IMG/VR virus record: IMGVR_UViG_3300046727_000675
Coordinates: 1 to 64,000 of that record
Length of the DNA: 64,000 nt
Source of the DNA: a virus
Direction: 5' to 3' (one strand)
Shown here: piece after piece, positions 42,605 to 51,206 of the stretch
Numbering within the stretch: the first letter of the stretch is position 1
Layout of the letters: every line of letters starts with the position of its first letter
The notes under the pieces: generated by a model
Databases searched by the model: none
The model's input: only the letters and a program-made list of their open reading frames with translations
What the model was told of the DNA's origin: nothing
Translations under genes and position numbers: made by a program

Positions 42605-43120
42605 ATGCCGACGCCCCCGACGCCCACGAGCTTCAACTTCTCGGACACGAACCCCGCGGCGCCAGCCGGCCGGGTCAACGGCAAGTGGCTCGCGTCCGCG
42701 CCGTACCCGCTCGTCGTGCTGGTCAACAACGTGCCGGTGACGATGCAGTTCCGCGACTTTTCCGTCGACCTCCCGGACGTGGGCTCGGGGAGTGTGATCG
42801 GTTTTGTGATGAATAGCGGGGCGACGGGGACAAACGTCGGTGCTATGATGATTGCGCCGCACGCGGGCGCAATCACGAAGGTCAAGCTGGTGACGAAGGC
42901 GTCGGACGCGGCGATCGACCTCACGTTCGACATAAAACAAAACGGCGTATCAATTTTCACCGCGCCGCTGACCGTGGCTCACGGCACCGCATCCGGCACT
43001 CTTACCACGTTCGCGGGAGTGCTGACCAGCTCCCCGCTCGCGATCGCGGCGGACGACATATTCACGATCGACATCACCAGCGGCGCCGCGACCTGGCAGT
43101 TCACGGTTCAAATTGAATAG
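42605..43120 (+). CDS. Tail-associated beta protein, 171 residues
   Basis: Pro-rich start, then a beta-sandwich with VVLVNNVPVTMQFRDFSVDL and GAITKVKLVTKASDAAIDLTFDI. The later part looks like a trimeric-fibre or jelly-roll unit. ATG directly follows the hub stop. It probably sits at the tail tip. No family named. Confidence 0.6.
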   Translation: MPTPPTPTSFNFSDTNPAAPAGRVNGKWLASAPYPLVVLVNNVPVTMQFRDFSVDLPDVGSGSVIGFVMNSGATGTNVGAMMIAPHAGAITKVKLVTKASDAAIDLTFDIKQNGVSIFTAPLTVAHGTASGTLTTFAGVLTSSPLAIAADDIFTIDITSGAATWQFTVQIE

Positions 43121-43129
43121 GGGTAACCC

Positions 43130-44083
43130 ATGTCGACACAGCAGCTTCAACTGGTAGAAGACTCCTCCTCTCTCGCGAACTACAAAGCGTGGGCGCAGGC
43201 GATCAGCGACTGGTTCCGCACCGTCGGCTACACGAACACGACGGACACCGGGCAGCTCAACGGCGCAGGCGGCGGGGTGGGCGGCGCGGCGGGGTGGGCG
43301 GCGCTCGGCGCGGCCCCTGGCTCCGCCGCGTTCTTCTACGAGATCTTCCAGTCCAACGGCAGCGGACTGACGACGTTCTACGTCAAGCTGGAGTACGGGA
43401 ACATCGCGGGGACCAATTCCCCGACCATCGCGATAACGCTGGGCACGGGCACGAACGGGTCGGGGACGCTCACGGGATTCGTGACGACGCGGCACCGCAC
43501 GGCGTCCGCTTCATTCACCCCCGCGAGCGCGACGACGCCGTACGAGTGCGATTTCACCGGGGATGGCGCGAACGACCGCATCGGCGTGATGATGTGGCGA
43601 AATGCGGTAATCAATAGCCAAGTCGGTCTTATCGCGATCGAACGCTCCATCAACGCGTCCGGCGTGTACACGTCGGGGTACGTGACGGTGTACGTGATCA
43701 ACGGAAGTGAAACCGGAACGAGCGCGTCGGGCACTATGGAGACGATCGTCTTCGGCGTGGGCGTCGCTCCTACCCCTTTTGACAGAGGATTTTCCGCAGG
43801 GGCGACCGGTTGGCCTGTGAGATCGTTTTCGCCGACTACCGGCGGCACTCTCGCTTTTAACGGCTCGATTCCAGTCGATACGATCGCGCCGTTCGTGGGT
43901 TTCATTGATTACCCCGGTACGATGGTCGCCAGCATGTTTGGCGCGGACTTCGCCGAGGGAGTGCCGTTCCAGATAACGCTGTACGGAAGCACCAGAACGT
44001 ATATGGTCAGTAAGAACGGAGGATTTGCGACATCCGGTGTTGCACTCGGCGGACTGCTGGCAACCGCGATGAGATACGACTAA
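43130..44083 (+). CDS. Tail fibre-like protein, 317 residues
   Basis: N-terminus with a Trp-containing helix (SLANYKAWAQAISDWFRTVGYT) as seen in phage tail-tip proteins that bind the baseplate. The rest is Gly/Thr-rich beta (AAFFYEIFQSNGSGLTTFYV, RHRTASASFTP). No enzymatic motif. ATG 43130 has GGGG upstream. Function inferred from position. Confidence 0.6.
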   Translation: MSTQQLQLVEDSSSLANYKAWAQAISDWFRTVGYTNTTDTGQLNGAGGGVGGAAGWAALGAAPGSAAFFYEIFQSNGSGLTTFYVKLEYGNIAGTNSPTIAITLGTGTNGSGTLTGFVTTRHRTASASFTPASATTPYECDFTGDGANDRIGVMMWRNAVINSQVGLIAIERSINASGVYTSGYVTVYVINGSETGTSASGTMETIVFGVGVAPTPFDRGFSAGATGWPVRSFSPTTGGTLAFNGSIPVDTIAPFVGFIDYPGTMVASMFGADFAEGVPFQITLYGSTRTYMVSKNGGFATSGVALGGLLATAMRYD

Positions 44084-45127
44084 ATGGCGATTGCACCTGT
44101 CAACGGGTCGACGGTCAACAACGGAGCCACGCCGGGGGTGTCTTTATCTTTCGGCGCGATCTCCATCGCGGCCGGAGGCGACATCGTCGTCGCGGTCGCG
44201 ATCCTGACGACGACCGTTTCCGTCACCGGGATCACCGATACCGCGCTCAACACCTACACGCTCAAGTCGTCCGTCAACAACGGAGCAAACGTCCGCGTGG
44301 AGATATGGGAGGCGCACAACGTGACCGGCAACGCGGCGGACGTCATCGTCGTTGCGCTGAGCGGCGCGACGCTCGCGGCGGCGGCGTTCGAGCAGTACTC
44401 CGGCGTGAGCGCGGTGGGGAATATCGGCGCGACCGCGACCGGGAGCGGATTCACCGCCGAGGGGGACGTCGCCACGCAGGACGGGAACAACTGGTCGGTG
44501 TGCGCGATCGCGGCGGCTACGTCCTCCGGAGACACGCTCACCGCGGACATGGGCGCCAAGAGGCAGGCGTCGGTCCCCGCCGCGACCGCCGCCGCCATCG
44601 CGCTCGTGGATAATTCCAGCATCGGGATCGTCTCCGCGCTGCGCGGCGACGTGATGATCTCCGCGTCCCGCCAGTGGGCGGCGGCGGCGATCGAGCTCCG
44701 CAGCGGCGGCGGCGCGATCAATTTCACTTCCGCGAGCATCCCGACGCCGACGGGCAGCGCGGCGTCGTTCGCGAAGCATCAGGTTACGAAAGCAACGGCG
44801 GGGCCGATTAGCAGCGGCGGTGGCCCATCCACTCCGGTGCCGGTCGCCCAAGTGTTAAAGGGCGGCGTGATTGGTTCTGCGTACACGGAGACAATATCGA
44901 CTCAGGGCGGCGTCGCGCCGTACGCGTACGCGGTAGTCTCCGGCGCGCTTCCTACCGGAGCTACACTTAATACGTCGTCAGGCGTGATCAGCGGCGCGAC
45001 TCTTACCGCCGCCGGGACTTTCAGCTTCACGATTCAGGTCACCGACGCCAACGGCGCGATAGGCACGACCGCGTTCCAGATAATCGTAAGCGCTCCGGTC
45101 GCGAGCAACTACGGGTTCGTGAGCTAG
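44084..45127 (+). CDS. Tail fibre-like protein with C-terminal Ig-like domain
   Basis: 347 residues. The N-terminal 210 residues form a beta unit (SVTGITDTALNTYTLKSSV, VRVEIWEAHNVTGNAADVIVV) shared with other adhesion-type proteins here. The C-terminal 90 residues match a He_PIG-type Ig-like domain (SQGGVAPYAYAV-like order with LPTGATLNTSSGVISG and FTIQVTDANGA). ATG follows TAA directly. Likely receptor- or polysaccharide-binding. Confidence 0.7.
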   Translation: MAIAPVNGSTVNNGATPGVSLSFGAISIAAGGDIVVAVAILTTTVSVTGITDTALNTYTLKSSVNNGANVRVEIWEAHNVTGNAADVIVVALSGATLAAAAFEQYSGVSAVGNIGATATGSGFTAEGDVATQDGNNWSVCAIAAATSSGDTLTADMGAKRQASVPAATAAAIALVDNSSIGIVSALRGDVMISASRQWAAAAIELRSGGGAINFTSASIPTPTGSAASFAKHQVTKATAGPISSGGGPSTPVPVAQVLKGGVIGSAYTETISTQGGVAPYAYAVVSGALPTGATLNTSSGVISGATLTAAGTFSFTIQVTDANGAIGTTAFQIIVSAPVASNYGFVS

Positions 45128-45142
45128 CCGCGCGGGCCCGGC

Positions 45143-45163
45143 CCCGCCGCTAGTCGCGGCGGG
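45143..45163. terminator. Hairpin after the tail fibre gene
   Basis: Perfect 8-bp GC stem (45143-45150 with 45156-45163), loop TAGTC, 16 nt past the fibre stop. It also overlaps the end of the possible minus-strand gene, so it could act in both directions. No T-run. Confidence 0.45.
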
Positions 45164-45266
45164 CGGCGAGCCAGGCGCGCAGGAAGATCAGGCCCAGCGT
45201 GACGGCGCCGACGGCGACGAAGCCGGCGGCGACCAGCCGGGCGAACGAGTTGAGGTCGATGTTCAT
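45150..45266 (-). CDS. Possible minus-strand membrane peptide, 38 residues
   Basis: The only minus-strand gene I can support, and weakly. It encodes one hydrophobic helix (LVAAGFVAVGAVTLGLIFL) with a basic C-terminus and fills a 190-nt gap. Its end lies in the hairpin loop. No ribosome site is clear; an earlier ATG at 45278 would add four residues. It may be noise in GC-rich DNA. The rest of 45128-45317 shows nothing else. Confidence 0.3.
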   Translation of the reverse strand: MNIDLNSFARLVAAGFVAVGAVTLGLIFLRAWLAARRD

Positions 45267-45317
45267 GACGAGGATCATACACGGTTTCACGAAGGAAGTA
45301 CACGGCCGAGGAGGCGC

Positions 45318-45794
45318 ATGACGGACAACAACTTCTGGCAGTTCAACTTCAGCTCCATGATCGCGCTGATCAGCGCCTCCGTGACGATCGTCGGCTGGCT
45401 CTACTTCGGGATCACGTGGAAGGCGGACATCGACCGCAAGATGAAGATCATCTGGGAGATGTTCGTCGAGCCGATGATGAAGAAGGCGTTCTCCGACCAG
45501 CTGATCATGCGCAACAGCCCGCTGCGGCTCGACGTCACGGTCCTCGAGAGGCACCCGGTGTACGAGAAGATCAAGGCATTCTACGTCGCCGACGGCCAGA
45601 AGCTCGACGACTGGGAGCTGCTGAGCCAGATCAAGCGGCGCTTCGGGCCGGAGCTCGCCGCCGCGGCGCGCGCCGAGGGGAAGACCGAGGAGGGGTTCGA
45701 GGTCGCGGCGCTGTTCCTGGTGCGGCCGAAGATCGAGCTGTTCAACGAGCTCGACGCCAACCACAACTGGGGAAAGAAGGACGACGATGGCTAG
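45318..45794 (+). CDS. Membrane protein, 158 residues
   Basis: One transmembrane helix at residues 12-33 (FSSMIALISASVTIVGWLYFG), then a long cytoplasmic helical region with RKMKIIWEMFVEPMMKKAF. Located directly before the endolysin gene, so it could take part in lysis, but no holin signature is seen. The end overlaps the endolysin start by 8 nt. Confidence 0.6.
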   Translation: MTDNNFWQFNFSSMIALISASVTIVGWLYFGITWKADIDRKMKIIWEMFVEPMMKKAFSDQLIMRNSPLRLDVTVLERHPVYEKIKAFYVADGQKLDDWELLSQIKRRFGPELAAAARAEGKTEEGFEVAALFLVRPKIELFNELDANHNWGKKDDDG

Positions 45795-46266
45795 GTTCGA
45801 GGACGCGATCGACTACGTGCTGGCGAACGAGGGCGGGCTCGAGGTGAATGACGCCGACGCGGGCGGCACGACCAACTTCGGGCTCGCGCAGCGCGACCAC
45901 CCGGACGTGGACGTGCGCGCGCTGACGCGGGACCAGGCCGTCGAGCTCTACCGGACGGGGTACTGGCGGTTCGACGGGGTCCGGGACCAGCGCGTGGCCA
46001 CCAAGCTGTTCGATGAGTACGTGAACGGGCCGGTGCGCGCGGTGCGGTGCGCGCAGCTCGCGCTCGCGCACCTGCAGGCCGGCCCGGTCGTGCCGGACGG
46101 GAAGTACGGGCGGCAGACCGAGGACCACCTGAACGCGTCCGACCCCGGGAAGTTCGTGGACGAGTACAAGGCGTGGCTCGTCAAGACGCGCCACGACGAG
46201 GTCGCGGCGAAGCCCGACCAGCAGGTGTTCCTGCTCGGCTGGCTGCGCCGCGACGTGAAGGGATAG
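45787..46266 (+). CDS. Endolysin, glycoside hydrolase 108-like
   Basis: 159 residues, the lysozyme-like cell-wall hydrolase. AIDYVLANEGGLEVNDADAGGTTNFGLAQRD carries the family EGG glutamate and the GGTTNFG motif, and YRTGYWRFDGV with VNGPVRAV fits the second half, which includes the C-terminal peptidoglycan-binding-like part. There is no signal peptide, so it needs a holin. It is placed with membrane proteins on both sides. Confidence 0.85.
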   Translation: MARFEDAIDYVLANEGGLEVNDADAGGTTNFGLAQRDHPDVDVRALTRDQAVELYRTGYWRFDGVRDQRVATKLFDEYVNGPVRAVRCAQLALAHLQAGPVVPDGKYGRQTEDHLNASDPGKFVDEYKAWLVKTRHDEVAAKPDQQVFLLGWLRRDVKG

Positions 46267-46275
46267 GGGGAAAAT

Positions 46276-46692
46276 ATGAGGACGGGCATCTGGATTCACC
46301 TGGCGATCAGCGCGGCGTGGCTCGCCGCGTTCTTCTACATCGCGCGGAACCTCACGATGAAGGGCTGGCAGGACTTCCTCGACTCGCTGTCGACCTCGGG
46401 CGGGAACGTGGTCACGCTGTTCTTCTGCTCGATGGGCTCCGGGCTCCTGTGGTGGACGGTGTACAACCAGCACGGGTCCGACGGCCAGGCTGTGATGGCC
46501 ACGTTCGGGATCTTCGGCGGCTTCACCGGAGCGCTGCTCCAGGCGCAGAAGGGGAACGCCAGCCGGCAGCAGATGATGGACCGCGCCGGCGTGCCGGCGC
46601 CGCCGGCGGTGGTCCCGCTGAAGAACCCGACCGACGTCACGGTCGTGGCCACGGGGGCGACGACCGACCCGGCGGCGGGCGGCGGGTCGTGA
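46276..46692 (+). CDS. Holin-like membrane protein, 138 residues
   Basis: Three predicted membrane helices at about 5-27, 44-63 and 72-91, followed by a Pro/Ala/Thr-rich soluble tail. Size, helix number and position just after the endolysin fit a class I holin, which would release the endolysin by forming holes in the inner membrane. ATG 46276. Confidence 0.6.
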   Translation: MRTGIWIHLAISAAWLAAFFYIARNLTMKGWQDFLDSLSTSGGNVVTLFFCSMGSGLLWWTVYNQHGSDGQAVMATFGIFGGFTGALLQAQKGNASRQQMMDRAGVPAPPAVVPLKNPTDVTVVATGATTDPAAGGGS

Positions 46693-47357
46693 GGCGCGCG
46701 CTCGACGCCGCGAAGCTCGTGGCGCTCCTGGCCGCGACGGCGCTGTGCGCCTACACGGTCGCGCTCGAGCGCTCGGCGAAGGCCGGGGCGGCCGCGTTGG
46801 CGCCGAAGTTTGCGGCGCTGCCGGCGGACGTGCACGCGCTGGTGCTGCCGACGCAGAAGCTCGAGGCGACCTGGGCCGCGGCGGGCCTGACATTCGCGCA
46901 GACCGCCGCGAAGGAGCGCGACGCGTTCGCGGCGCAGCAGGACAGCTACCTGCGCTTGACCAACCGCGGAGTGAACGTGCTCGACGCGGCGGCGACGGCC
47001 ACCTTGAAGTTCGGCGAGGCCGCCGACTCCTTGAAGACGATCGCCCCGGCGGTGACGGCGCAGGTGGAGCAGGTCGGCGCGGATGTCCGCGTGACGCTGA
47101 CGGCCACGCGGGCGATGGCCGAGGCGGTGACGGCGGACCTGAACGACCCGGCGATCAAGGCGAGCCTCGCGAACGTCGAGGGGCTGACTGCGGCGCTGAA
47201 GACCGCCGCGGAGCACGGCGACAAGGTGATGCTGGACGTGGAGAAGGTCGCGGACCACTACGAGCTGAAGATCGACACCCCCGCGACCGCGGGGCAGAAG
47301 TTCCGGGCCGGGGCGATCGTCGTCGCGCGGATCCTGGGAGACTTCATGAAGTTCTGA
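46689..47357 (+). CDS. Membrane-anchored coiled-coil protein, 222 residues
   Basis: GTG overlaps the holin-like stop. One N-terminal membrane helix (AAKLVALLAATALCAYTVAL) is followed by about 180 residues of helices rich in Ala, Val, Thr and Glu (TAQVEQVGADVRVTLTATRAMAEAV). Long periplasmic helices with an N-terminal anchor are a spanin-like layout, but no lipoprotein partner is seen. Function unknown. Confidence 0.55.
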   Translation: MRRALDAAKLVALLAATALCAYTVALERSAKAGAAALAPKFAALPADVHALVLPTQKLEATWAAAGLTFAQTAAKERDAFAAQQDSYLRLTNRGVNVLDAAATATLKFGEAADSLKTIAPAVTAQVEQVGADVRVTLTATRAMAEAVTADLNDPAIKASLANVEGLTAALKTAAEHGDKVMLDVEKVADHYELKIDTPATAGQKFRAGAIVVARILGDFMKF

Positions 47358-47444
47358 CGCGCGAGTTTCTCGGGCGACCGCGGGCCGAGGCCGGCGGCGC
47401 CCCCGGAAAGAAGGAGCATCAATTGAGCAAAGGAGAGTTGAGCC

Positions 47445-47870
47445 ATGAGCTGGTTAAAGAAGATCGGCCACGTCCTGGGAAAGATCCTGCACGTGGTCGC
47501 CACTGACGCAAAGCCCGTCGCGGACATCGTCGCGCCGGTGCTCGAAACGCTGTTCCCCGGGCTCGCGGTCATGATCCAGGCCGGCGACAGCCTGATCTCG
47601 AAGATCGCGAAGCAGGCGCTCGTCGCCGAGACCACGGTGCAGGCGGTGGAGGCCGCGCCGACCGGCCCCGCGAAGCTGCAGGCGGTGCTCGCGAACGTCA
47701 CGCCGGACATCGACGCCTGGGTCGAGAACGCCTTCCCGGGCTCCGCGAAGCTGACGGACATCGAGCGGGCGGGGCTGGTCAACGCGATCGTCGCGATCCT
47801 CAACAAGGTCGCGCCGCAGGAGCTGATCCCCGTGACGCCGGCCGCGCTTCCTGCGTCCCCCAAGGCCTAG
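47445..47870 (+). CDS. Amphipathic lysis-block protein, 141 residues
   Basis: Starts SWLKKIGHVLGKILHVVATD, an amphipathic or membrane-active helix, then a hydrophobic stretch (VADIVAPVLETLFPGLAVMIQAG). This pattern recurs in small proteins near phage endolysins and may be a pinholin-like or regulatory protein. ATG 47445 has GGAGAG upstream. It is the last gene of the late operon before the terminator. Confidence 0.5.
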   Translation: MSWLKKIGHVLGKILHVVATDAKPVADIVAPVLETLFPGLAVMIQAGDSLISKIAKQALVAETTVQAVEAAPTGPAKLQAVLANVTPDIDAWVENAFPGSAKLTDIERAGLVNAIVAILNKVAPQELIPVTPAALPASPKA

Positions 47871-47893
47871 TTACTCAGACATAACAATCTGAC

Positions 47894-47920
47894 CGGGGTG
47901 CCCTCGGGGGCACCCCGTTT
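47894..47920 (+). terminator. Rho-independent terminator of the late operon
   Basis: A perfect 10-bp stem (47894-47903 with 47908-47917), loop TCGG, followed by TTTCCTCC. The strongest terminator in the window, 24 nt after the last late gene and just before the next promoter. Confidence 0.85.
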
Positions 47921-47950
47921 CCTCCCGGTGCCGCCCGCCTGAAAATAGCT

Positions 47951-47980
47951 GTATACAATCTCCGGCGGATGTTGTATACT
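47951..47980 (+). promoter_or_regulatory. Sigma-70-like promoter with overlapping operator, copy A
   Basis: TATACA (47952-47957), a 17-nt spacer and TATACT (47975-47980). An inverted repeat GTATACAA (47951-47958) and TTGTATAC (47972-47979) covers both boxes, so a dimeric repressor could block it. CAGT followed by CGGCGGGGC begins at 47986, likely near the transcript start, and is conserved in copy B (38 of 48 bases identical). Confidence 0.75.
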
Positions 47981-48040
47981 TGCCTCAGTTCGGCGGGGCG
48001 GCTCGGTCTAAGCCCATCGCCAATGAACGGGAGGAAGAAG

Positions 48041-48334
48041 ATGAACAAGGCCACGCAGGACGTATCCAAGCTCCTCGGCGTACCGCTCGAGGAGGCCGCA
48101 AGAATCCAAAACAAGATGATAGAGAACGAGCTCGACTTCTCGGAGTGCTCGCGCCGCGAGTTCAACAAGGCCGCGATCGTCGCGCACGTGCAGTTGACGA
48201 TCGACGACTGTCGAACGGCGCTCGCCACGAATTTCGATGCTCCGGCCGATCGCATCCTCAGCTTCCACGGCTCTAAAGTAAAGCTCACCTCAAACGAAAT
48301 GCGCGAACTGCTGCGCGAGGCGGTGCAATCGTGA
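48041..48334 (+). CDS. Hypothetical early protein, 97 residues
   Basis: First gene after promoter A. ATG 48041 has GGGAGG at 48029-48035. A helical protein with KLLGVPLEEAARIQNKMIE and a central CSRREFNKAA. No family named. Being first behind a strong promoter, it may be a regulator or host-takeover protein, but this is only position-based. Confidence 0.7.
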   Translation: MNKATQDVSKLLGVPLEEAARIQNKMIENELDFSECSRREFNKAAIVAHVQLTIDDCRTALATNFDAPADRILSFHGSKVKLTSNEMRELLREAVQS

Positions 48335-49017
48335 AAAAAACAGACAATCTGAAAGTTGGAACTGAGGTTTACATCGGCCGCTACACCGGCCATGGCCGCG
48401 AGTACGCGAAGGCGACCGTGGTCAAGGTCACCCCGAAGGGATTCGCCGACGTCAAGATCGGCGCGTCCGAGTTCATCATACGGTTCAACCCGGACGGCGA
48501 CGAGCCCGGACGTCGCCTGCTGTCGTGGTCGATCGACGCTGAGATGACGGTCGCGCAGCGCGTGCAGTACGTCGCGCGGGAGGAGCGCGAGCGCGCAGCG
48601 CGGAAGATCGTGCGAGGCCTCGCGATCGGTAAGATCCATGACTTCGAGGACAGGCAGGGGATGCTCAATGCGATCGGCATCTTGCGCCGCGACCTCGACG
48701 CGGCGCACGCCGCGGTCCTCGCGATCGAAGCCGGACTTACGGCCGTCTCGCCGCTCATGCTCGCCCGCAAGTTCTCCGAGCTCCTGCTCGCCGAGATCGG
48801 CGCCGCGTCGCTGCGCGCCGCCGTCGAGCGCAACGGGCGCCCCGAGTACAAGGAGCACGACTCCTGCGCGACGCACGACTTCTGCGACGCCAACATGGTC
48901 ATGCTCGCGGCCTTCGAGTCGCTCGGCACGCCGGTGAACAACGACGCGCCCCAGCTCTGGAACGACGCATGGACGCAGGCCAAGCTCAACGGGTTCTTCA
49001 TGGAGGCGTCGTCGTGA
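48331..49017 (+). CDS. Hypothetical early protein, 228 residues
   Basis: GTG overlaps the previous stop. The first 45 residues may form a small beta barrel (KVGTEVYIGRYTGHGREYAKA, VVKVTPKGFADVKIG). The rest is helical, with EYKEHDSCATHDFCDANMVM, a Cys/His cluster that could bind a metal. No family recognised. Overlaps the TOPRIM gene by 4 nt. Confidence 0.65.
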   Translation: MKKTDNLKVGTEVYIGRYTGHGREYAKATVVKVTPKGFADVKIGASEFIIRFNPDGDEPGRRLLSWSIDAEMTVAQRVQYVAREERERAARKIVRGLAIGKIHDFEDRQGMLNAIGILRRDLDAAHAAVLAIEAGLTAVSPLMLARKFSELLLAEIGAASLRAAVERNGRPEYKEHDSCATHDFCDANMVMLAAFESLGTPVNNDAPQLWNDAWTQAKLNGFFMEASS

Positions 49018-49910
49018 AGATCAGGTACAGGGACTTCAGGTTCAAGCCGTCCACGCTCGCGACGATCGAGAAGGCCAACGAGATCATCGCCGAGTACGCG
49101 GCGCAGGGCTTCGACCTCACGCTGCGGCAGCTCTACTACCAGTTCGTGTCGCGCGACCTCATCCCCAACACGATGAGGAGCTACAAGGCGCTCGGCGGGG
49201 TCGTGAACGACGGGCGCCTCGCCGGCCTCATCGACTGGGGCTCGATCGTCGACCGCACGCGCGAGGTGCGGCGGCTCCCGCACTGGAGCTCGCCGGCCGA
49301 GATCGTCGCCGCGTGCGCCTCGCAGTTCAACGTCGACCGCTGGGCGGGGCAGCCGTACCGGCCGGAGGTGTGGATCGAGAAGGACGCGCTGGTCGGCATG
49401 TTCGAGCGCACCTGCAGCGGCCTCGACGTCCCGCTGCTCAGCTGCCGCGGGTACACCTCGCAGTCCGAGATGTGGGGATCGGCGCAGCGGCTGCGCGGGT
49501 ACCGCGCGGCGCGGCAGGTGCCCGTGATCCTGCACTTCGGCGACCACGACCCGAGCGGCCGCGACATGAGCCGCGACATCACCGACCGGCTCGAGCTGTT
49601 CACGGGCGGCGCCCTGCGGTTCGAGCGCCTCGCGCTGAACATGGACCAGGTCGAGGATTACGCGCCGCCGCCGAACCCGGCCAAGGTCACCGACTCCCGC
49701 GCCGCGGCATACATCGCCGAGTTCGGCCACGAGAGCTGGGAGCTGGACGCGCTCGACCCGTCGGTGCTCGACGGGCTCGTGCGCGGCGCGATCGAGCGGT
49801 TCATCGACCGCGGAAAGATGGACGCGGCCGAGGCCCTGCAGGCCGAGCACCGCGCAACGCTGACGAAGATTTCGGACCGGTTCGACGACGTGCAGGAGTT
49901 CTTGGAGTAG
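49014..49910 (+). CDS. Topo VI-A / Spo11-like TOPRIM protein (Mini-A-like)
   Basis: 298 residues. LTLRQLYYQF (Y41/Y42) resembles the catalytic-Tyr region of the winged-helix domain of topoisomerase VI subunit A and Spo11. PEVWIEKDALVGMF carries the TOPRIM glutamate (E122) and LHFGDHDPSGRDM the DxD (D177, D179). This order is that of Topo VI-A, and the short length without a partner subunit resembles the Mini-A group of mobile elements. If active it would break DNA with a Tyr-linked end. No GHKL ATPase subunit is nearby. Its role in replication or recombination is inferred. Confidence 0.7.
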   Translation: MKIRYRDFRFKPSTLATIEKANEIIAEYAAQGFDLTLRQLYYQFVSRDLIPNTMRSYKALGGVVNDGRLAGLIDWGSIVDRTREVRRLPHWSSPAEIVAACASQFNVDRWAGQPYRPEVWIEKDALVGMFERTCSGLDVPLLSCRGYTSQSEMWGSAQRLRGYRAARQVPVILHFGDHDPSGRDMSRDITDRLELFTGGALRFERLALNMDQVEDYAPPPNPAKVTDSRAAAYIAEFGHESWELDALDPSVLDGLVRGAIERFIDRGKMDAAEALQAEHRATLTKISDRFDDVQEFLE

Positions 49911-49996
49911 CTTCACCGGCGCCGGCGGACCGCGGGGGACCACCCGCGCGGCATCCCGCCAACAGGGCGCCGCGATTCGTAAAGAGGAGAAACACC

Positions 49997-51133
49997 ATGG
50001 CCATGATTCATCACGGAAGCGACACGTACCCCGAGGCGGTCTCGAAGGCCGCCAAGCACTTCAGGCAGAAGCTCGACGGCATGTTCCACGCCTCCGAGCG
50101 CCGCGTGACGGCGGTCATCGAACAGGTCGAGCGCGACGTGCCCGAGGACATGATCGTCGCGGGCCGCAAGCTCGAGTTCGAGGCCCACGACTTCGACAAG
50201 GAGCACGGCGGCACGACGCTGCTGGTGCACGCGCCGGGGCAGGCGCCGCTCACGCTGCACGCGAACGCGGTCGAGCAGGTCTCGTACAAGGCGAAGGTGC
50301 GGAACCTGCCGGCGTTCGTGAACGACCTCTCCGCGCGCGGGGAGTGGGGCAAGAAGCTCGTCGCGCGCAACCTCAACGAGATCTACCGCAAGATGAACGG
50401 CGACCGCTTCCTGCTGCGCTCGGTGCGCGGCGAGCTGCGCGGGTTCCTCAGCGACCAGTACCGCCGGCTCGACTCGCGGCCGCTGCTCGACGCGTTCGTC
50501 GGCACGATGAAGCAGTACGGCGCCCGCCCGACCGACGGATTCGCGCTGCAGACGAAGATCAAGGTGCGCTGCTTCCTGCCGATGGTCTTCGAGCCGTTCC
50601 CGGGCGAGATCATGGCGTTCGGCGCGGAGCTGAGCGACTCCGACTACGGCGACGGCGCGCTGCGGCTCTCGGGCATCGTGCTCCGCATGTACTGCACGAA
50701 CCTCGCCTGCCTCGAGGACGTCATCCACCAGGTGCACCTCGGCAAGCGCCTGCCGGAGAACGTCCGCTTCTCCGAGCAGACGCTCGCGCTCGACACGAGG
50801 GCGATGGCCTCGGCGATCGGCGACATGGCCTCGTCGGTGCTCGGCCCCGGCGCGGTCGAGGACTACTGCGCGCTCGTCCGCTCTGCGAACGAGGAGCACG
50901 TCGAGCCCGGCGCGATCACGGCCTGGGTGAAGAAGAACCTCTCGAAGCCGGAGGGCGAGAAGCTCGTCGAGAAGTTCGCGAGCCCGGACGTCGAGCTTCT
51001 GCCGCCGGGGCAGACGCGGTGGCGGTGGTCGAACGCGCTCTCGTGGCTCGCGAACGAGACGACGGACGAGCGCCGCAAGCTCGACCTGCAGGACTACGCC
51101 GGCGCGATCGCGCGTCCGCGGCAGAGGGCGTAG
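49997..51133 (+). CDS. DUF932-like phage protein, 378 residues
   Basis: Central residues RFLLRSVRGELRGFLSDQYRRLD and RPLLDAFVGTMK resemble the DUF932 (phage/plasmid-like) family, whose function is unsettled and may involve DNA or replication. The N-terminus has a helical segment; the C-terminus has WVKKNLSKPEGEKLVEKFA. ATG 49997 has AGAGGAGA at 49984-49991. A hairpin follows the stop. Family call is moderate. Confidence 0.6.
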   Translation: MAMIHHGSDTYPEAVSKAAKHFRQKLDGMFHASERRVTAVIEQVERDVPEDMIVAGRKLEFEAHDFDKEHGGTTLLVHAPGQAPLTLHANAVEQVSYKAKVRNLPAFVNDLSARGEWGKKLVARNLNEIYRKMNGDRFLLRSVRGELRGFLSDQYRRLDSRPLLDAFVGTMKQYGARPTDGFALQTKIKVRCFLPMVFEPFPGEIMAFGAELSDSDYGDGALRLSGIVLRMYCTNLACLEDVIHQVHLGKRLPENVRFSEQTLALDTRAMASAIGDMASSVLGPGAVEDYCALVRSANEEHVEPGAITAWVKKNLSKPEGEKLVEKFASPDVELLPPGQTRWRWSNALSWLANETTDERRKLDLQDYAGAIARPRQRA

Positions 51134-51186
51134 GATCCCAGCTTCGGGGCCACGGTCGCCGCCGCGGCCCCGGAGAAGTGATCCTA
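51131..51186 (+). terminator. Two-stem hairpin after the DUF932-like gene
   Basis: Outer stem TAGGATC (51131-51137) with GATCCTA (51180-51186), and inner stem CGGGGCC (51145-51151) with GGCCCCG (51166-51172). The outer stem includes the stop codon. No long T-run follows, only GGATAAAAAAG. It could attenuate transcription or protect the message. Confidence 0.45.
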
Positions 51187-51206
51187 CGATCGAAGGGATA
51201 AAAAAG

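Noticed and set aside
40223-42940. 905-residue minus-strand open frame opposite the tail hub
   Set aside because: Arg/Val/His-rich shadow of the GC-rich hub gene, with no domain, no start context and no neighbours on that strand.
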